A stretch of DNA of 64,000 nt, from assembly GCF_000696305.2 (NCBI RefSeq), contig NZ_AOMT01000013.1, forward strand, positions 1 through 64,000. Direction: 5' to 3'. The notes under the pieces were generated by a model. The model did no database searches. It was not told the origin of the DNA and saw only the letters and a list, made by a program, of their open reading frames with translations. A program made the position numbers and the translations under genes. Positions 40,164-49,899 of this stretch are shown in pieces (positions within the stretch are counted from its first letter, which is position 1; each line of letters begins with the position of its first letter). This stretch comes from Moraxella bovoculi 237 (GTDB taxonomy: Bacteria; Pseudomonadota; Gammaproteobacteria; Pseudomonadales; Moraxellaceae).

Positions 40164-40744
40164 TCACAAGATTGGTAAACAGCTCTCAACCTTCTCTAGG
40201 CTTGACTGAATTATGAACCACTCCATGGTCTGTATGCCAAAATAAGGCTCAAACAACGCGCGATACTCCGCCATACTACCCCCAAACGGCGGACTGCTCT
40301 GAAACTCACAATCAAACAGTACACCCGCCGGTCGCCCCTTATCACGTAGCAAGCGATGCACTTGGCGAGCATATTCATCACGGCGGCTTGGGTCTATCGC
40401 ACCCAAAAAGTCTGCTCTATGATGATGTCAAACTGCCCAACCCAAGCATATGCACATCAAAAAAGTCATGACAAATCAAATGCTTGGGGTTAAAGGTAGG
40501 ATTGGCGTTGGCAAAATTATCCAGTACAGATGGCACGATGTCAAGCACATGGACGTTGGTAAATCCTAGCTCGTGCAAATAACGGGCTTCGTGAGTATTA
40601 CCTGCTCTGACAATGAGCAGTAGCGCGGATTTATCGGTGAGTGTGTCAAAATACGCCTAGTGGGGGTGATACTTGTCCTAAGTCCCAACCTGTCTGGTTG
40701 GCTTTGTACCGATCTTGCCAAAACTGGGCTTGATTAACGTCCAT
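40164..40744 (-). pseudogene. Broken TPMT-family SAM methyltransferase
   Basis: AAGGAG precedes ATG 40744, and the frame starts FWQDRYKANQTGWDLGQVSPPLG, then stops. The following frame carries LTDKSALLLIVRAGNTHEARYLHELGFTNVHVLD and CHDFFDV, and a third carries GAIDPSRRDEYARQVHRLL with LFDCEFQSSPPFGGS. Together these cover the whole thiopurine/halide methyltransferase family fold in order, but at least three frameshifts split it. The SAM loop also reads IVRAGNTHEA, departing from the usual PGCG-type motif. This is a recently decayed gene. Confidence 0.8.
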
Positions 40745-40756
40745 GCCATGCTCCTT

Positions 40757-41566
40757 TTAGGGTTTGCCAATGTGGCGAACGGTTAGAATCTGTTCGGCAC
40801 GCCCAAATGAGCCATGTTCGTCATACAGAACACTGCTCGTCAGACCCACACCACTCTCGCCAATCTGCTGCACGGTATCTAACCCCAGCCATCGCCCTCT
40901 AGGAATACGATACAGATGAATCTGTAGGTCGATACTTGGGGAAATCCACGCTCTGTCCTTAGTGCGCATGGCGATGCCGTTGGCGGTGTCCACCATGCCG
41001 ATCAGGTGTACGAAGTCTGATGTTGGTTCGTCTGCTACCATCTCAATGTCAGTGTCGAACCACACTAGGCTTTTTCCGGTACGGTGATGGGCGACCTTCG
41101 CCTTTAGTGTATTAATATAGCCGCTGTCCCATACGCTTATGCCATCCCAGTCCGGCAGGTCAATGGGGCTACAAGAAGCGTCCTCAGTCCCTGCAATCGC
41201 GCTCGTGTCACTGACAGCAAGTCGCCAAGCACGCATGATGATGCTAACTCGCTCGGTGCCATTCTTATCAAAGGTGGATAGAGTGCTCTCGATCAGCTCG
41301 ATCGTGCGCCCTGTGCGGATGAAGCGTGTACGAACGACCGTCTCGCCCTGATAAATCACGCCCAGAACGTCTAGACTTAGGCGTGCGATCGCCAAATCAT
41401 TTCGGGGAAAAAACTGCTCAAGCTCGCGCGCCATTAGCCCTGTGGCAACAGCCATGTGCTGCTCGAATGGATTCCAAACACCTTGGGCGTAATCGGTTGA
41501 TTGATACTGCGCGGTGGTGGTGTCATCATTGACGCTGCGACTGATTGGCTCATAATAGGCACGCAT
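40757..41566 (-). CDS. Acyl-CoA thioesterase-like protein (hotdog fold)
   Basis: A 269-residue protein of the thioesterase-family group with two hotdog repeats. The first repeat has PFEQHMAVATGLMARELEQFF, the helix that forms the core of the fold, and GVIYQGETVVRTRFIRTGRTIELIEST. The second carries SPSIDLQIHLYRIPRGRWLGLDTVQQIGESGVGLTSSVLYDEHGSFG, typical of TesB-like enzymes acting on acyl-CoA. The natural substrate is unknown. AAGGAG before ATG 41566 fixes the start. It is 12 bases upstream of the broken methyltransferase on the same strand. Confidence 0.8.
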   Translation of the reverse strand: MRAYYEPISRSVNDDTTTAQYQSTDYAQGVWNPFEQHMAVATGLMARELEQFFPRNDLAIARLSLDVLGVIYQGETVVRTRFIRTGRTIELIESTLSTFDKNGTERVSIIMRAWRLAVSDTSAIAGTEDASCSPIDLPDWDGISVWDSGYINTLKAKVAHHRTGKSLVWFDTDIEMVADEPTSDFVHLIGMVDTANGIAMRTKDRAWISPSIDLQIHLYRIPRGRWLGLDTVQQIGESGVGLTSSVLYDEHGSFGRAEQILTVRHIGKP

Positions 41567-41740
41567 ACAAACTCCTTTTTGTGTGGGTGTGGATCGATGA
41601 ATAAAAAGTCTCGCTGTGCGGATTAATTTAACTGGCAAAATACTTGTCAAAGATTTGTAAGATTCTGACAGCAAAAGCACTAAAAATTATCGACACATGT
41701 TCCTAAAATTTAAAATAATTTCACCAAGAAGTCAATAAAC

Positions 41741-41766
41741 AAAACGCCATGCATAGATGGCGTTTT
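41741..41766. terminator. Terminator after tautomerase gene
   Basis: A 10-bp stem (AAAACGCCAT / ATGGCGTTTT) with a 6-base loop, 17 bases after the tautomerase stop. Confidence 0.8.
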
Positions 41767-41782
41767 GTGCTTTTGGAGGGTG

Positions 41783-42001
41783 TTAGTCTTTTGTTTTGGC
41801 GGCTTTTCGCACTTCGGTAATGGAGCGACCGCCCAAGCCATAATTATCCATGTCAATCTCATCAATGACTACCACCGTCGTGGCAGGGTTTTTGTTGAGA
41901 ACTCGCCCAAGCAGTTCGGTAACGCCTTGGATGAGTTCTGCTTTTTGTCCGGTGGTGGGGGCTTCAGTGCCGCCCGTTACTTTGATATTTACATAAGGCA
42001 T
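41783..42001 (-). CDS. 4-oxalocrotonate tautomerase family protein
   Basis: A 72-residue protein starting MPYVNIKVTGG. After methionine removal, Pro 1 is the catalytic base of this superfamily. Downstream, the helix QKAELIQGVTELLGRVL and strand TTVVVIDEIDMDNYGLGGRS match small 4-OT homologues. It would form a hexamer of dimers. The true substrate is unknown; no aromatic meta-cleavage genes are nearby. It ends a short minus-strand group below the YbfB-type transporter. Confidence 0.88.
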   Translation of the reverse strand: MPYVNIKVTGGTEAPTTGQKAELIQGVTELLGRVLNKNPATTVVVIDEIDMDNYGLGGRSITEVRKAAKTKD

Positions 42002-42066
42002 GACATGCTCCTATTGTGTTGTGGTTAAGGTAAAAAGATAAATTTATTCGTTATTTGGTTACAAGT

Positions 42067-43194
42067 TTACGCTCGTTGGTGGCAGATGACCGCGCCCAAT
42101 ATTAACGCTAGTGTGGCAAGCCCAAGCGCAGGGGCGAAACTTTGGGTAGCTCCATACAGGCCACCTGCAACCAAAGGCCCGACAATCTGCCCGATGCTGT
42201 ATGACAGCGTGGCTAGAGCGATGAGATTTTTGCTGGTGGTTTTGGCGATCATCTGCGCCACTGACATGACAATCGTTACCGTCCCCATAAACGCACCGCC
42301 TACGAGCAAGGCACTCATCAGATACCCTGCCATGTTTGGCATGATAATGGGGAACATGACCCCGATGATTTGGGCGGTGAAATTGGCAATCAGTGCCACA
42401 CGAGCTCCCAAGCGAACATGAACCATGTGCCACACAAAACAAGACGGCACCGCCGACAAACCAAACACTGCCCAGATATGTCCCACGTTCACATCGGGCA
42501 ACATCATGTTCACCAGCAGGGGCAGATACGTGGCGGTGATGATATAACCAAACCCTGCCAGCCCATAGAGTGCGATGAGTGCATTGGCGGTAAGTTTTGG
42601 TGTGGTGATGAGTGCATTGCTTGATTGGTGACTGTCGGCTGGCTTTTGTAAAAATAATCCATGTAGCACAAATAAAGACAACACGACCGCAAGCACCCCA
42701 AGCCATAGCCACAGCCCAGATGAATCCATGCCCGCACCTACGCCCCACACGACAAGCTCGGATGATAAGGCAATACCAAGCCCCACACCTGCGTACATGA
42801 GCGGGGTTGTGCCGGTGTGTTTTTGTTTGGCAAGTAGCCACATTGAGGCCGACACGATGCCTAGGGCACTAAACACCCCTGCCAAAAACCGCACACCACC
42901 AAGCCACAAAGCCCCCGAGATCATTGACATCAAGCCAAGGCATACGCTCGTGCCAATCAGAGCAATTAAGGTAAAGACGCTTGATTTGTCCGCCTTGATG
43001 CGCACAGCGAAGAGCGCCCCGACTAAGTAGCCGACATAGTTCGCTGAGACGGCAACGCTCCCTTGTGCCACACTTAGCACGTCGTCTGTTACCATATATG
43101 GGTACAACGCCGTATAAGCAAAACGACCAAATCCCATGACAAGGGCAAGTATGAGAGCGGCTTCAAGTCCGTTCTTGATGGCGGATGATTTCAT
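42067..43194 (-). CDS. MFS transporter, YbfB/YjiJ type
   Basis: A 375-residue 12-helix inner-membrane transporter. The N-terminal pattern GFGRFAYTALYPYMV with VSANYVGYLVGALFAV is characteristic of the YbfB/YjiJ family, whose substrates are mostly unknown. ATG 43194 (MKSSAIKNGLEAAL) matches the family start; ATG 43242 adds 16 residues. It is divergent from a LysR gene, the normal arrangement for a LysR-controlled transporter, but that regulator is broken. Confidence 0.85.
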   Translation of the reverse strand: MKSSAIKNGLEAALILALVMGFGRFAYTALYPYMVTDDVLSVAQGSVAVSANYVGYLVGALFAVRIKADKSSVFTLIALIGTSVCLGLMSMISGALWLGGVRFLAGVFSALGIVSASMWLLAKQKHTGTTPLMYAGVGLGIALSSELVVWGVGAGMDSSGLWLWLGVLAVVLSLFVLHGLFLQKPADSHQSSNALITTPKLTANALIALYGLAGFGYIITATYLPLLVNMMLPDVNVGHIWAVFGLSAVPSCFVWHMVHVRLGARVALIANFTAQIIGVMFPIIMPNMAGYLMSALLVGGAFMGTVTIVMSVAQMIAKTTSKNLIALATLSYSIGQIVGPLVAGGLYGATQSFAPALGLATLALILGAVICHQRA

Positions 43195-43322
43195 AGCATT
43201 AAAAAATGGTGGTATAAATGATTGAAATATTCTAGCAACCATTCATAATAAGGTAAATATCACAAATCCGAAAACAGTGCTCGATCTGCCGAACAATTAC
43301 TCTAAAGTTATCAATATATCTC

Positions 43323-44218
43323 ATGCAGCATCTCAACGACATGGCAATTTTTTTTGTGGAAATTGTACGCAGTAAAAGCTTTTCAAAGGCAGGCGTTCAT
43401 CTTTCCATGCCAAAATCCACATTCTCCGAGCGTATCAAGCGACTGGAAAAATCGCTTGGCGTGCAACTGCTAAACCGCACCACACGCAAGATTGAGCTGA
43501 CCGAAGTAGGCGAGCTGTATTTTGACAAAGCCCAAAAAATCATCGATTTTGCATTGGCAACCCATGAGCTGATTAGCGACTTTGGGCAAGGGGTGTATGG
43601 CGAAGTTAGGATTTCGTTGCCGGTGGATTTTGCTTATGAACTCACCGCTCCGATTGTACCTAAGTTCTGTGAACGCTATCTTGATATCAGGCTGTCTTTT
43701 GACCTAAATTCTTGTAAGGTGGATCTGGTGAGTGAGCCTTATGATGTGGTCATTCGACTGTGGACGGCGGACAGTGATAGCCTGGTGAATCATCTTAGTT
43801 TTGATTTGGACGGTGGGCTATATGCTTTGCCAGATTATCTAAATGTACATGGCAATCCGCAAAACCCTGATGAGATGTATCAACACAAGCTCATTCGCAT
43901 CAAGGCGGGCTATAATCGGCAGTGGCGGCTGTTTGACAAACAAGGGGCAGAGACAATCATTCATGCGGACGGTTAGCTGTTTTCAAACAGTTTGGGGTTT
44001 ACGCTACGGCTTGGCTTACAAGGGCTTGACGTGGTCGCCTTGCCACGCAGGTTGGCGGACAGTGTCGTCAAGGCAGGTGCTCTGGTCAAGGTGTTGCCTG
44101 ATTGGGAGCTTATGCCAGTTCGGGTCTATGTCCTAACCACGACCCGACTGCCCCCCCTGCCAAAGTGCAGGCGTGGATTGGGTCTTTGAAAAATGAACTT
44201 ATCGACGCCAAAAAATAA
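43323..44218 (+). pseudogene. LysR-family regulator with nonsense codon and frameshift
   Basis: The first 217 residues are a good LysR protein: winged HTH (FVEIVRSKSFSKAGVHLSMPKSTFSERIKRLEKSLGVQLLNRTTRKIELT) followed by a substrate-binding domain. An in-frame TAG (43974-43976) stands where LysR proteins have Trp or Arg (ADG-stop-LFSNS). The same frame then continues as LGFTLRLGLQGLDVVALPRRLADSV. A missing C in the run near 44150-44157 shifts the end, whose restored frame reads AKVQAWIGSLKNELIDAKK. Two lesions argue for inactivation, although a truncated DNA-binding protein might still be made. Confidence 0.85.
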
Positions 44219-44283
44219 GCCCACCACAGACATGATCTTGACAGACTTATTTTTATCTAGTGAACGTGATGGGTGACTGGCGA

Positions 44284-45183
44284 TTAGCTACAATTTGCCA
44301 GATAAGCCTTGGTCGCCATCGAGCCGTTGTCTCGATTGAGTTTTTGGCAGATGTCGGCGCTCACTTTAACGAGCTTATCAATGTCAATGCCTGTCGATAG
44401 ACCAAGCCCTGTCATTAGATAATGCACGTCTTCGGTGGCGACATTGCCCGATGCGCCTTTTGCATAAGGACAGCCGCCAAGACCGCCCACGCTGGCATCG
44501 AAGATTCGCACGCCCATATTTAAGCTCTCATGGATGTTCGCGATCGCCATGCCGTAGGTGTTGTGATAATGCCCTGCGATGACGCTGACATCCAGCTCAT
44601 CCATGCAGGCTTGTAGCATGGCTTTGATGCGATTAGGCGTGGCGGTGCCGATCGTCTCGCCCAGCGAAATCTCATAACAGCCCATGTCGTACAGGCGACG
44701 TGCGACTTTGGCGACGATTTTTGGGTCTGTTGCGCCTTCATAAGGACAATCGACCACGCACGACACATAGCCGCGGACCTTGATGTCATGCTCTTTGGCA
44801 AGCGCTAAGATGTCTGCAAATCTGTCTATGCTTTCATCGATGCTACAGTTGATGTTCTTTTGGGTGAAGGTCTCGCTTGCACCTGTGAACACGGCCACTT
44901 CTTTACAGCCAGCCGCCAGGGCATCTTCAAAACCGCGCAGATTCGGCGTCAGTAGAAAAAAGCTCACGTCCGTATCGGTGGGCAACCTTCCAAAAATCTC
45001 CGTACTGCCCGCCATCTGCGGCACCCATTTTGGCGAGACGCATGAGCCAGCTTCGATGAATTTTAGATTGGCATCTGCCAGCCCTTGAATGAGAGTAAGC
45101 TTATCGCCCATGCTAAGCGGTGTTTTTTCGTTTTGTAGGCCGTCTCTTGCGCCCACTTCTACGATCTTGATGTCAGGTTTCAT
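44284..45183 (-). CDS. liuE: Hydroxymethylglutaryl-CoA lyase
   Basis: Splits HMG-CoA into acetoacetate and acetyl-CoA, the last step of the leucine/isovalerate pathway. The 299 residues start VEVGARDGLQNEK, include the metal-binding HYHNTYG and AGHYHNT region and end with the signature GGLGGCPYAKGASGN with catalytic Cys. ATG 45183 is chosen; the upstream codon at 45216 adds unrelated residues. It is the last gene of the liuABCDE run, 106 bases after liuD. Confidence 0.95.
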   Translation of the reverse strand: MKPDIKIVEVGARDGLQNEKTPLSMGDKLTLIQGLADANLKFIEAGSCVSPKWVPQMAGSTEIFGRLPTDTDVSFFLLTPNLRGFEDALAAGCKEVAVFTGASETFTQKNINCSIDESIDRFADILALAKEHDIKVRGYVSCVVDCPYEGATDPKIVAKVARRLYDMGCYEISLGETIGTATPNRIKAMLQACMDELDVSVIAGHYHNTYGMAIANIHESLNMGVRIFDASVGGLGGCPYAKGASGNVATEDVHYLMTGLGLSTGIDIDKLVKVSADICQKLNRDNGSMATKAYLANCS

Positions 45184-45289
45184 TTTTTTATCCTTAAAAA
45201 TAGGGTTAAAGTGCATCCATCAGGGGATGGCAGATGGGCGGTTTGGCTTGTTATCTGCCAAACACCCATGCTGAATTACCATCCTGTCA

Positions 45290-47266
45290 TTATTGGTCAT
45301 TTAGGGTGAAAGCAACGAGCTCATCACCGGCTTTGACCTGATCGCCTGCTTGATAATACACTTCTGACACCGTGCCGTCTTCTGGGGCTTTGATGGTGTA
45401 GACGATTTTCATGGCTTCCATGGTCAGTAGGATCTCGTCTTTTGAGACGCTTTGACCTGATGAGACGCGCACATCCACGATCACGCCTGGCATTGGCGCG
45501 GTCAGACCGCCGCTGTCGCCATCATCATCTGTGCCGTAGTCAGCCTTGGGGTGGGTGAATTTGATGGCGTTGGCGCCGAAGCGATCATCAAATACCGTCA
45601 CTCCGTCCGCACTTTGGCTAAATGCCACGCTTTGGCGTTTACCACCGATCGTCATGTCAGTGGTGTGATCATCGGTTAGGCTGCCTGTCACGGTAAAGCT
45701 CTTATCGCCCACATTCGCTGTCCATATATCCTTGTCATGGCTGAATGTCACCACGTGCGTCTCGTCTTGATGGATGATTTTGACGGTTTGGGTGGTTGGG
45801 GTGTTTAGTCGCCATAATGAGGACTTTTGCCAAATGCTGCCCTTACCAAGTCCGCTTAGTAGCTTAATGAATGCTGTCTTGGCGATCAGTTCATCATCCA
45901 CTTGAATGGTCGGACGAAGCAAGAAATCTTCTTCGCGAGCGATTAGGTTGGTGTCTAGTTTGACATGCTTAAAGCTGTCGGTTCTTAAGATACGCTCCAA
46001 GAAGGCGATGTTATTGCCTAGCCCATCAATGTGCGTCTGTGATAGTGCGTGGCGAAGTTTGCCGATGGCCTCCTCGCGGTTCTTGCCCCAGACGATGAGT
46101 TTGGCGATCATCGGATCATAGAAAGTAGTGATCTCATCACCTGCCACGATGCCGCTGTCGATGCGCACGCTGTCGGTCACGTCAGGATATGACAGATGGG
46201 TGATCTTGCCTGTCGCTGGCAGATAGCCTTGTTCTGGAATCTCAGCATAGATACGCGCTTCTAGGGCGTGACCTGTTGAGGTGAGCTCGTCTTGGGATTT
46301 TGGTAGTGGTTCGCCATAGGCCACGCGAAGCTGCCACTCCACTAAGTCCACACCTGTGATCATCTCTGTCACAGGATGCTCGACTTGCAGGCGAGTGTTC
46401 ATCTCCATGAAGTAGGCTGTGCCGTCTTGTTCTACGATGAACTCGACCGTCCCTGCGCCGACATAGCCGACTGCACGACCTGCGTTGATGGCGGCAGTAC
46501 GCATCTGAGCTAACTTCTCTTCGCTGATGTTCGGCGCTGGTGCTTCTTCGATGACTTTTTGGTGGCGGCGCTGAACTGAGCAGTCGCGCTCAAATAAGTG
46601 CACCACATTGCCAAAGCTGTCACCAAAAATCTGCACTTCCACATGGCGAGGATTCACGATGTATCGCTCAATCAAGACATCATCGTTGCCGAAGCTAGAC
46701 AGTGCTTCACGCTTACAAGACGACAGGCTCTCTAGGAAATCCTCTGCACGCTCAACCAAGCTCATGCCCTTGCCGCCGCCGCCAGCGCTTGCCTTGATCA
46801 GCACAGGATAGCCGATGCGATCTGCTTGTTCTTTTAGGAAGGCTGGGTCTTGATTCTCGCCGTGATAGCCAGGGGTTAGCGGTACGTTCGCCTTTTCCAT
46901 GAGGGCTTTTGAGGTGGCTTTTAAACCCATCGCAAGAATCGCTTCGACAGGCGGGCCGATAAAGACGATGTCGTTGTCAGCGCAAGCTTTGGCAAATTGG
47001 TCATTCTCGGACAAGAAGCCATAACCAGGATGAATCGCTTCGGCGCCTGTCGCCTTGGCAACTTCGATGATCTTATCCATGAGCAGATAGCTTTTTGAGA
47101 CCTGCGATTCACCGATGTGCACCGCTTCATCCGCTTGTTTGACGTGCTGGGCGTTCTTATCGGCATCTGAATATACCGCCACGGTGGCGATGCCAAGATT
47201 TTTACAAGTTTTGATCACACGGCAGGCGATCTCGCCGCGGTTAGCAATTAGAATTTTTCTAAACAT
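45290..47266 (-). CDS. liuD: Methylcrotonyl-CoA carboxylase biotin-containing alpha subunit
   Basis: Carboxylates its own biotin with ATP and bicarbonate, for transfer by LiuB to 3-methylcrotonyl-CoA. The 658 residues hold the biotin carboxylase domain (RKILIANRGEIACRV, ATP-grasp GGGGKGM, FMEMNTRLQVEHPVTE), a linker, and a C-terminal biotinyl domain with AMKI (Lys 620 the biotin site). AAGGAT precedes ATG 47266. Its neighbours liuC and liuB identify it as methylcrotonyl- rather than propionyl-CoA carboxylase. Confidence 0.95.
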   Translation of the reverse strand: MFRKILIANRGEIACRVIKTCKNLGIATVAVYSDADKNAQHVKQADEAVHIGESQVSKSYLLMDKIIEVAKATGAEAIHPGYGFLSENDQFAKACADNDIVFIGPPVEAILAMGLKATSKALMEKANVPLTPGYHGENQDPAFLKEQADRIGYPVLIKASAGGGGKGMSLVERAEDFLESLSSCKREALSSFGNDDVLIERYIVNPRHVEVQIFGDSFGNVVHLFERDCSVQRRHQKVIEEAPAPNISEEKLAQMRTAAINAGRAVGYVGAGTVEFIVEQDGTAYFMEMNTRLQVEHPVTEMITGVDLVEWQLRVAYGEPLPKSQDELTSTGHALEARIYAEIPEQGYLPATGKITHLSYPDVTDSVRIDSGIVAGDEITTFYDPMIAKLIVWGKNREEAIGKLRHALSQTHIDGLGNNIAFLERILRTDSFKHVKLDTNLIAREEDFLLRPTIQVDDELIAKTAFIKLLSGLGKGSIWQKSSLWRLNTPTTQTVKIIHQDETHVVTFSHDKDIWTANVGDKSFTVTGSLTDDHTTDMTIGGKRQSVAFSQSADGVTVFDDRFGANAIKFTHPKADYGTDDDGDSGGLTAPMPGVIVDVRVSSGQSVSKDEILLTMEAMKIVYTIKAPEDGTVSEVYYQAGDQVKAGDELVAFTLNDQ

Positions 47267-47311
47267 TTCAATTATCCTTTTAAAATTATTAAATTTATCA
47301 GTCAAGTACAG

Positions 47312-48103
47312 CTACTTAATCCAGTTCGGCGTTTGCTTATTTAAGAATGCATCTAGGCCTGATTTGGCTTCGTCGCCTGTGCGCACGGTGGCGATGTGGT
47401 TAGCGGTGCTGTTAAGTAGGCTGTCATCGATGCTGGCGTGATCCACCATGGTGATCAGTTCTTTACTGGCGGTTTGGGCGTTGGGTGCGCCTTTTTTGAT
47501 TTCGCTGATAATCTGACTGATAATCTCATCAAGTCCGTCATCATCTTCGGCAATTTCATGCACAAGCCCAATCTGCTGAGCTGTATTGGCATTGATACGC
47601 TCAGCGGTCAAGAAGTAGCGGCTGGCTTGTCTTGCGCCGATCGCACGCACCACATAAGGGCTGATGGTGCTAGGCGCAAGTCCTAGGCGCACCTCTGATG
47701 TGGCGAATTTGGCGTTTTGGCTGGCTACCGTGATGTTGCAGGCGCTGACCAGTCCCATGCCGCCGCCGAGTGCAGCGCCATGCACGCGAGCGATGGTGGG
47801 CTGGCGAACGGTTGCGATGCGTTCTAGCATTTTGGCAAGCTTTAGGGCGTCGGCTGAGTTGGTGTCAAAGTCTGCCTGTCCCATCTCTTTCATCCATGAC
47901 AGATCAGCGCCCGCCGAGAAGCTTTTACCACGACCGCCAAGCACGATGACGCGTACGTCCGCCTTTTTATCCAACGTATCAAAGCAAGCATGAAGTTCGC
48001 TGATGACATCGGCGTTAAAGGCGTTGTGTACGTCAGGACGGTTTAGCCAGACATGGGCGATTTGGTTGTCAATGATGCATTCTATCGTGGTATAACTGTT
48101 CAT
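47312..48103 (-). CDS. liuC: Methylglutaconyl-CoA hydratase (enoyl-CoA hydratase family)
   Basis: Hydrates 3-methylglutaconyl-CoA to HMG-CoA. The 263-residue crotonase-fold protein has the CoA oxyanion motifs SFSAGADLSWMKEM and HGAALGGGMGLVSACN, and the C-terminal LNSTANHIATVRTGDEAKSGLDAFLNKQTPNW typical of the family. Assignment to this substrate rests on its place between the two carboxylase subunit genes. Confidence 0.92.
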   Translation of the reverse strand: MNSYTTIECIIDNQIAHVWLNRPDVHNAFNADVISELHACFDTLDKKADVRVIVLGGRGKSFSAGADLSWMKEMGQADFDTNSADALKLAKMLERIATVRQPTIARVHGAALGGGMGLVSACNITVASQNAKFATSEVRLGLAPSTISPYVVRAIGARQASRYFLTAERINANTAQQIGLVHEIAEDDDGLDEIISQIISEIKKGAPNAQTASKELITMVDHASIDDSLLNSTANHIATVRTGDEAKSGLDAFLNKQTPNWIK

Positions 48104-48168
48104 CTTATTTCCTTATAAAATTCAAACGGTTGATCTGTCATGCTGAATCCCATTATAGGACTTGCCAA

Positions 48169-49782
48169 TCACATGCGGAACACGCCAAAGCTCATCTCAT
48201 CAATCGGTGCGTTCATGGCAATGGCAAGGCTAAGCCCCAATACATGACGGCTCTGAGCTGGGTCAATCACGCCATCGTCCCACAGGCGGGCAGAAGCATA
48301 ATAAGGGTGGCCTTGATGTTCGTACTGTTCGCGGATTGGGTTTTTGAAGGTGTTCTCTTCCTCGGCTGACCATGTGCCGCCAGCACCTTCAATCTGTTCG
48401 CGCTTGATGGTGGATAGCACCCTCGCCGCCTGCTCGCCGCCCATGACCGAGATGCGAGAGTTTGGCCATGTCCACATAAAGCGTGGCGAGTAAGCACGAC
48501 CACACATGCCGTAGTTACCAGCACCGAATGAACCGCCGATGACCAGCGTAATCTTCGGCACGTTGGCGGTGGCGACTGACATGACAAGCTTGGCCCCGTG
48601 CTTGGCGATGCCTTCGTTTTCGTATTTTTGACCGACCATAAAGCCTGTGATGTTCTGCAAGAACAGCAGTGGAATCTTGCGCTGACAGCACAGCTCGATA
48701 AAGTGCGCGCCTTTTTGGGCGGATTCTGAGAAGAGGATGCCGTTGTTGGCGATGATGCCGACTTTTTGACCGTAGATCTCCGCAAAGCCAGTCACCAATG
48801 TCGTGCCAAAGCGTGCCTTAAATTCATCAAATCGTGAACCGTCAGTTAAGCGCATGATGACTTCACGGATGTCAAAAGGCGTCTTGGCATCGGCAGGAAC
48901 GACGCCGTATAGCTCATCACTGTCAAATAACGGCTCATCGAATTCTTTAGGTAATGACTGCTTAGGATAGTTTAGGTTGGCGACGATGTTACGCGCGATC
49001 AGTAGCGCGTGTTCGTCGTTCTCTGCCAGATGGTCGGCCACGCCCGATAGGCGCGTGTGTACATCGCCGCCGCCTAAGTCTTCACTGGACACCACTTCAC
49101 CCGTGGCAGCCTTCACCAGCGGTGGACCACCCAAGAAAATCGTGCCTTGATTACGAACGATGATCGTCTCATCACTCATTGCAGGCACATATGCACCGCC
49201 TGCGGTACAGCTGCCCATGACGACAGCGATCTGAGGGATGCCAAGCTTAGACATCTGGGCTTGGTTGTAGAAGATTCGCCCGAAGTGCTCTTTGTCAGGG
49301 AAAACTTGATCCTGTAAAGGCAAGAACGCGCCGCCAGAGTCTACCAGATAGATACAAGGCAGGCGGTTTTCTTTAGCGATTTCTTGAGCTCTTAGGTGTT
49401 TTTTTACGGTCAAAGGATAATAGGTGCCGCCTTTAACGGTGGCATCGTTGGCAACAATCATACACATGACGCCATTCACCAGACCAATACCTGCCACCAC
49501 ACCAGCACAAGGCACGTCATCTTCGTAGACGTTAAGCCCTGCAAGCTGTCCAACTTCCAAGAATGCCGATCCAGTATCGACCAAGGCATTGATACGCTCG
49601 CGCGCTAATAACTTGCCACGTGCTGTGTGCTTTTCACGGGCTTTTTGGCTACCGCCTAGCGCAAGTCTGGCGGATAGGCTTTGCAAATCCTGCACCAATG
49701 GCAGCATGGCGGATTGGTTGGTCTTATAGGTGTCACTGCGGACGTTGATTTTGGAATTTAACACGTTTAGGTTGGCAGTCAT
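48169..49782 (-). CDS. liuB: Methylcrotonyl-CoA carboxylase carboxyltransferase beta subunit
   Basis: Transfers the carboxyl group from biotin to 3-methylcrotonyl-CoA. The 537 residues form two crotonase-like halves with [16 protein letters not shown] near the start, [35 protein letters not shown], and the second-half oxyanion region [22 protein letters not shown]. It lies 65 bases before liuC and 117 bases after liuA. Confidence 0.96.
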   Translation of the reverse strand: MTANLNVLNSKINVRSDTYKTNQSAMLPLVQDLQSLSARLALGGSQKAREKHTARGKLLARERINALVDTGSAFLEVGQLAGLNVYEDDVPCAGVVAGIGLVNGVMCMIVANDATVKGGTYYPLTVKKHLRAQEIAKENRLPCIYLVDSGGAFLPLQDQVFPDKEHFGRIFYNQAQMSKLGIPQIAVVMGSCTAGGAYVPAMSDETIIVRNQGTIFLGGPPLVKAATGEVVSSEDLGGGDVHTRLSGVADHLAENDEHALLIARNIVANLNYPKQSLPKEFDEPLFDSDELYGVVPADAKTPFDIREVIMRLTDGSRFDEFKARFGTTLVTGFAEIYGQKVGIIANNGILFSESAQKGAHFIELCCQRKIPLLFLQNITGFMVGQKYENEGIAKHGAKLVMSVATANVPKITLVIGGSFGAGNYGMCGRAYSPRFMWTWPNSRISVMGGEQAARVLSTIKREQIEGAGGTWSAEEENTFKNPIREQYEHQGHPYYASARLWDDGVIDPAQSRHVLGLSLAIAMNAPIDEMSFGVFRM

Positions 49783-49899
49783 GGTGCATCCTTTTTTCTT
49801 TATCCTTAAAAAATAATATTAGCTCATCACTTAGCTTAGGTTTTTGGATAAGGGCGTGAGCCTCAGCGCCCTTATCCTTATGGTGGCTACCGATGATGA

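Noticed and set aside
42059-42841. A 260-codon minus-strand open frame overlapping the YbfB-type transporter
   Set aside because: It lies in another frame of a clear 12-helix transporter gene and its translation is a Cys/His/Trp-rich jumble with no family resemblance.
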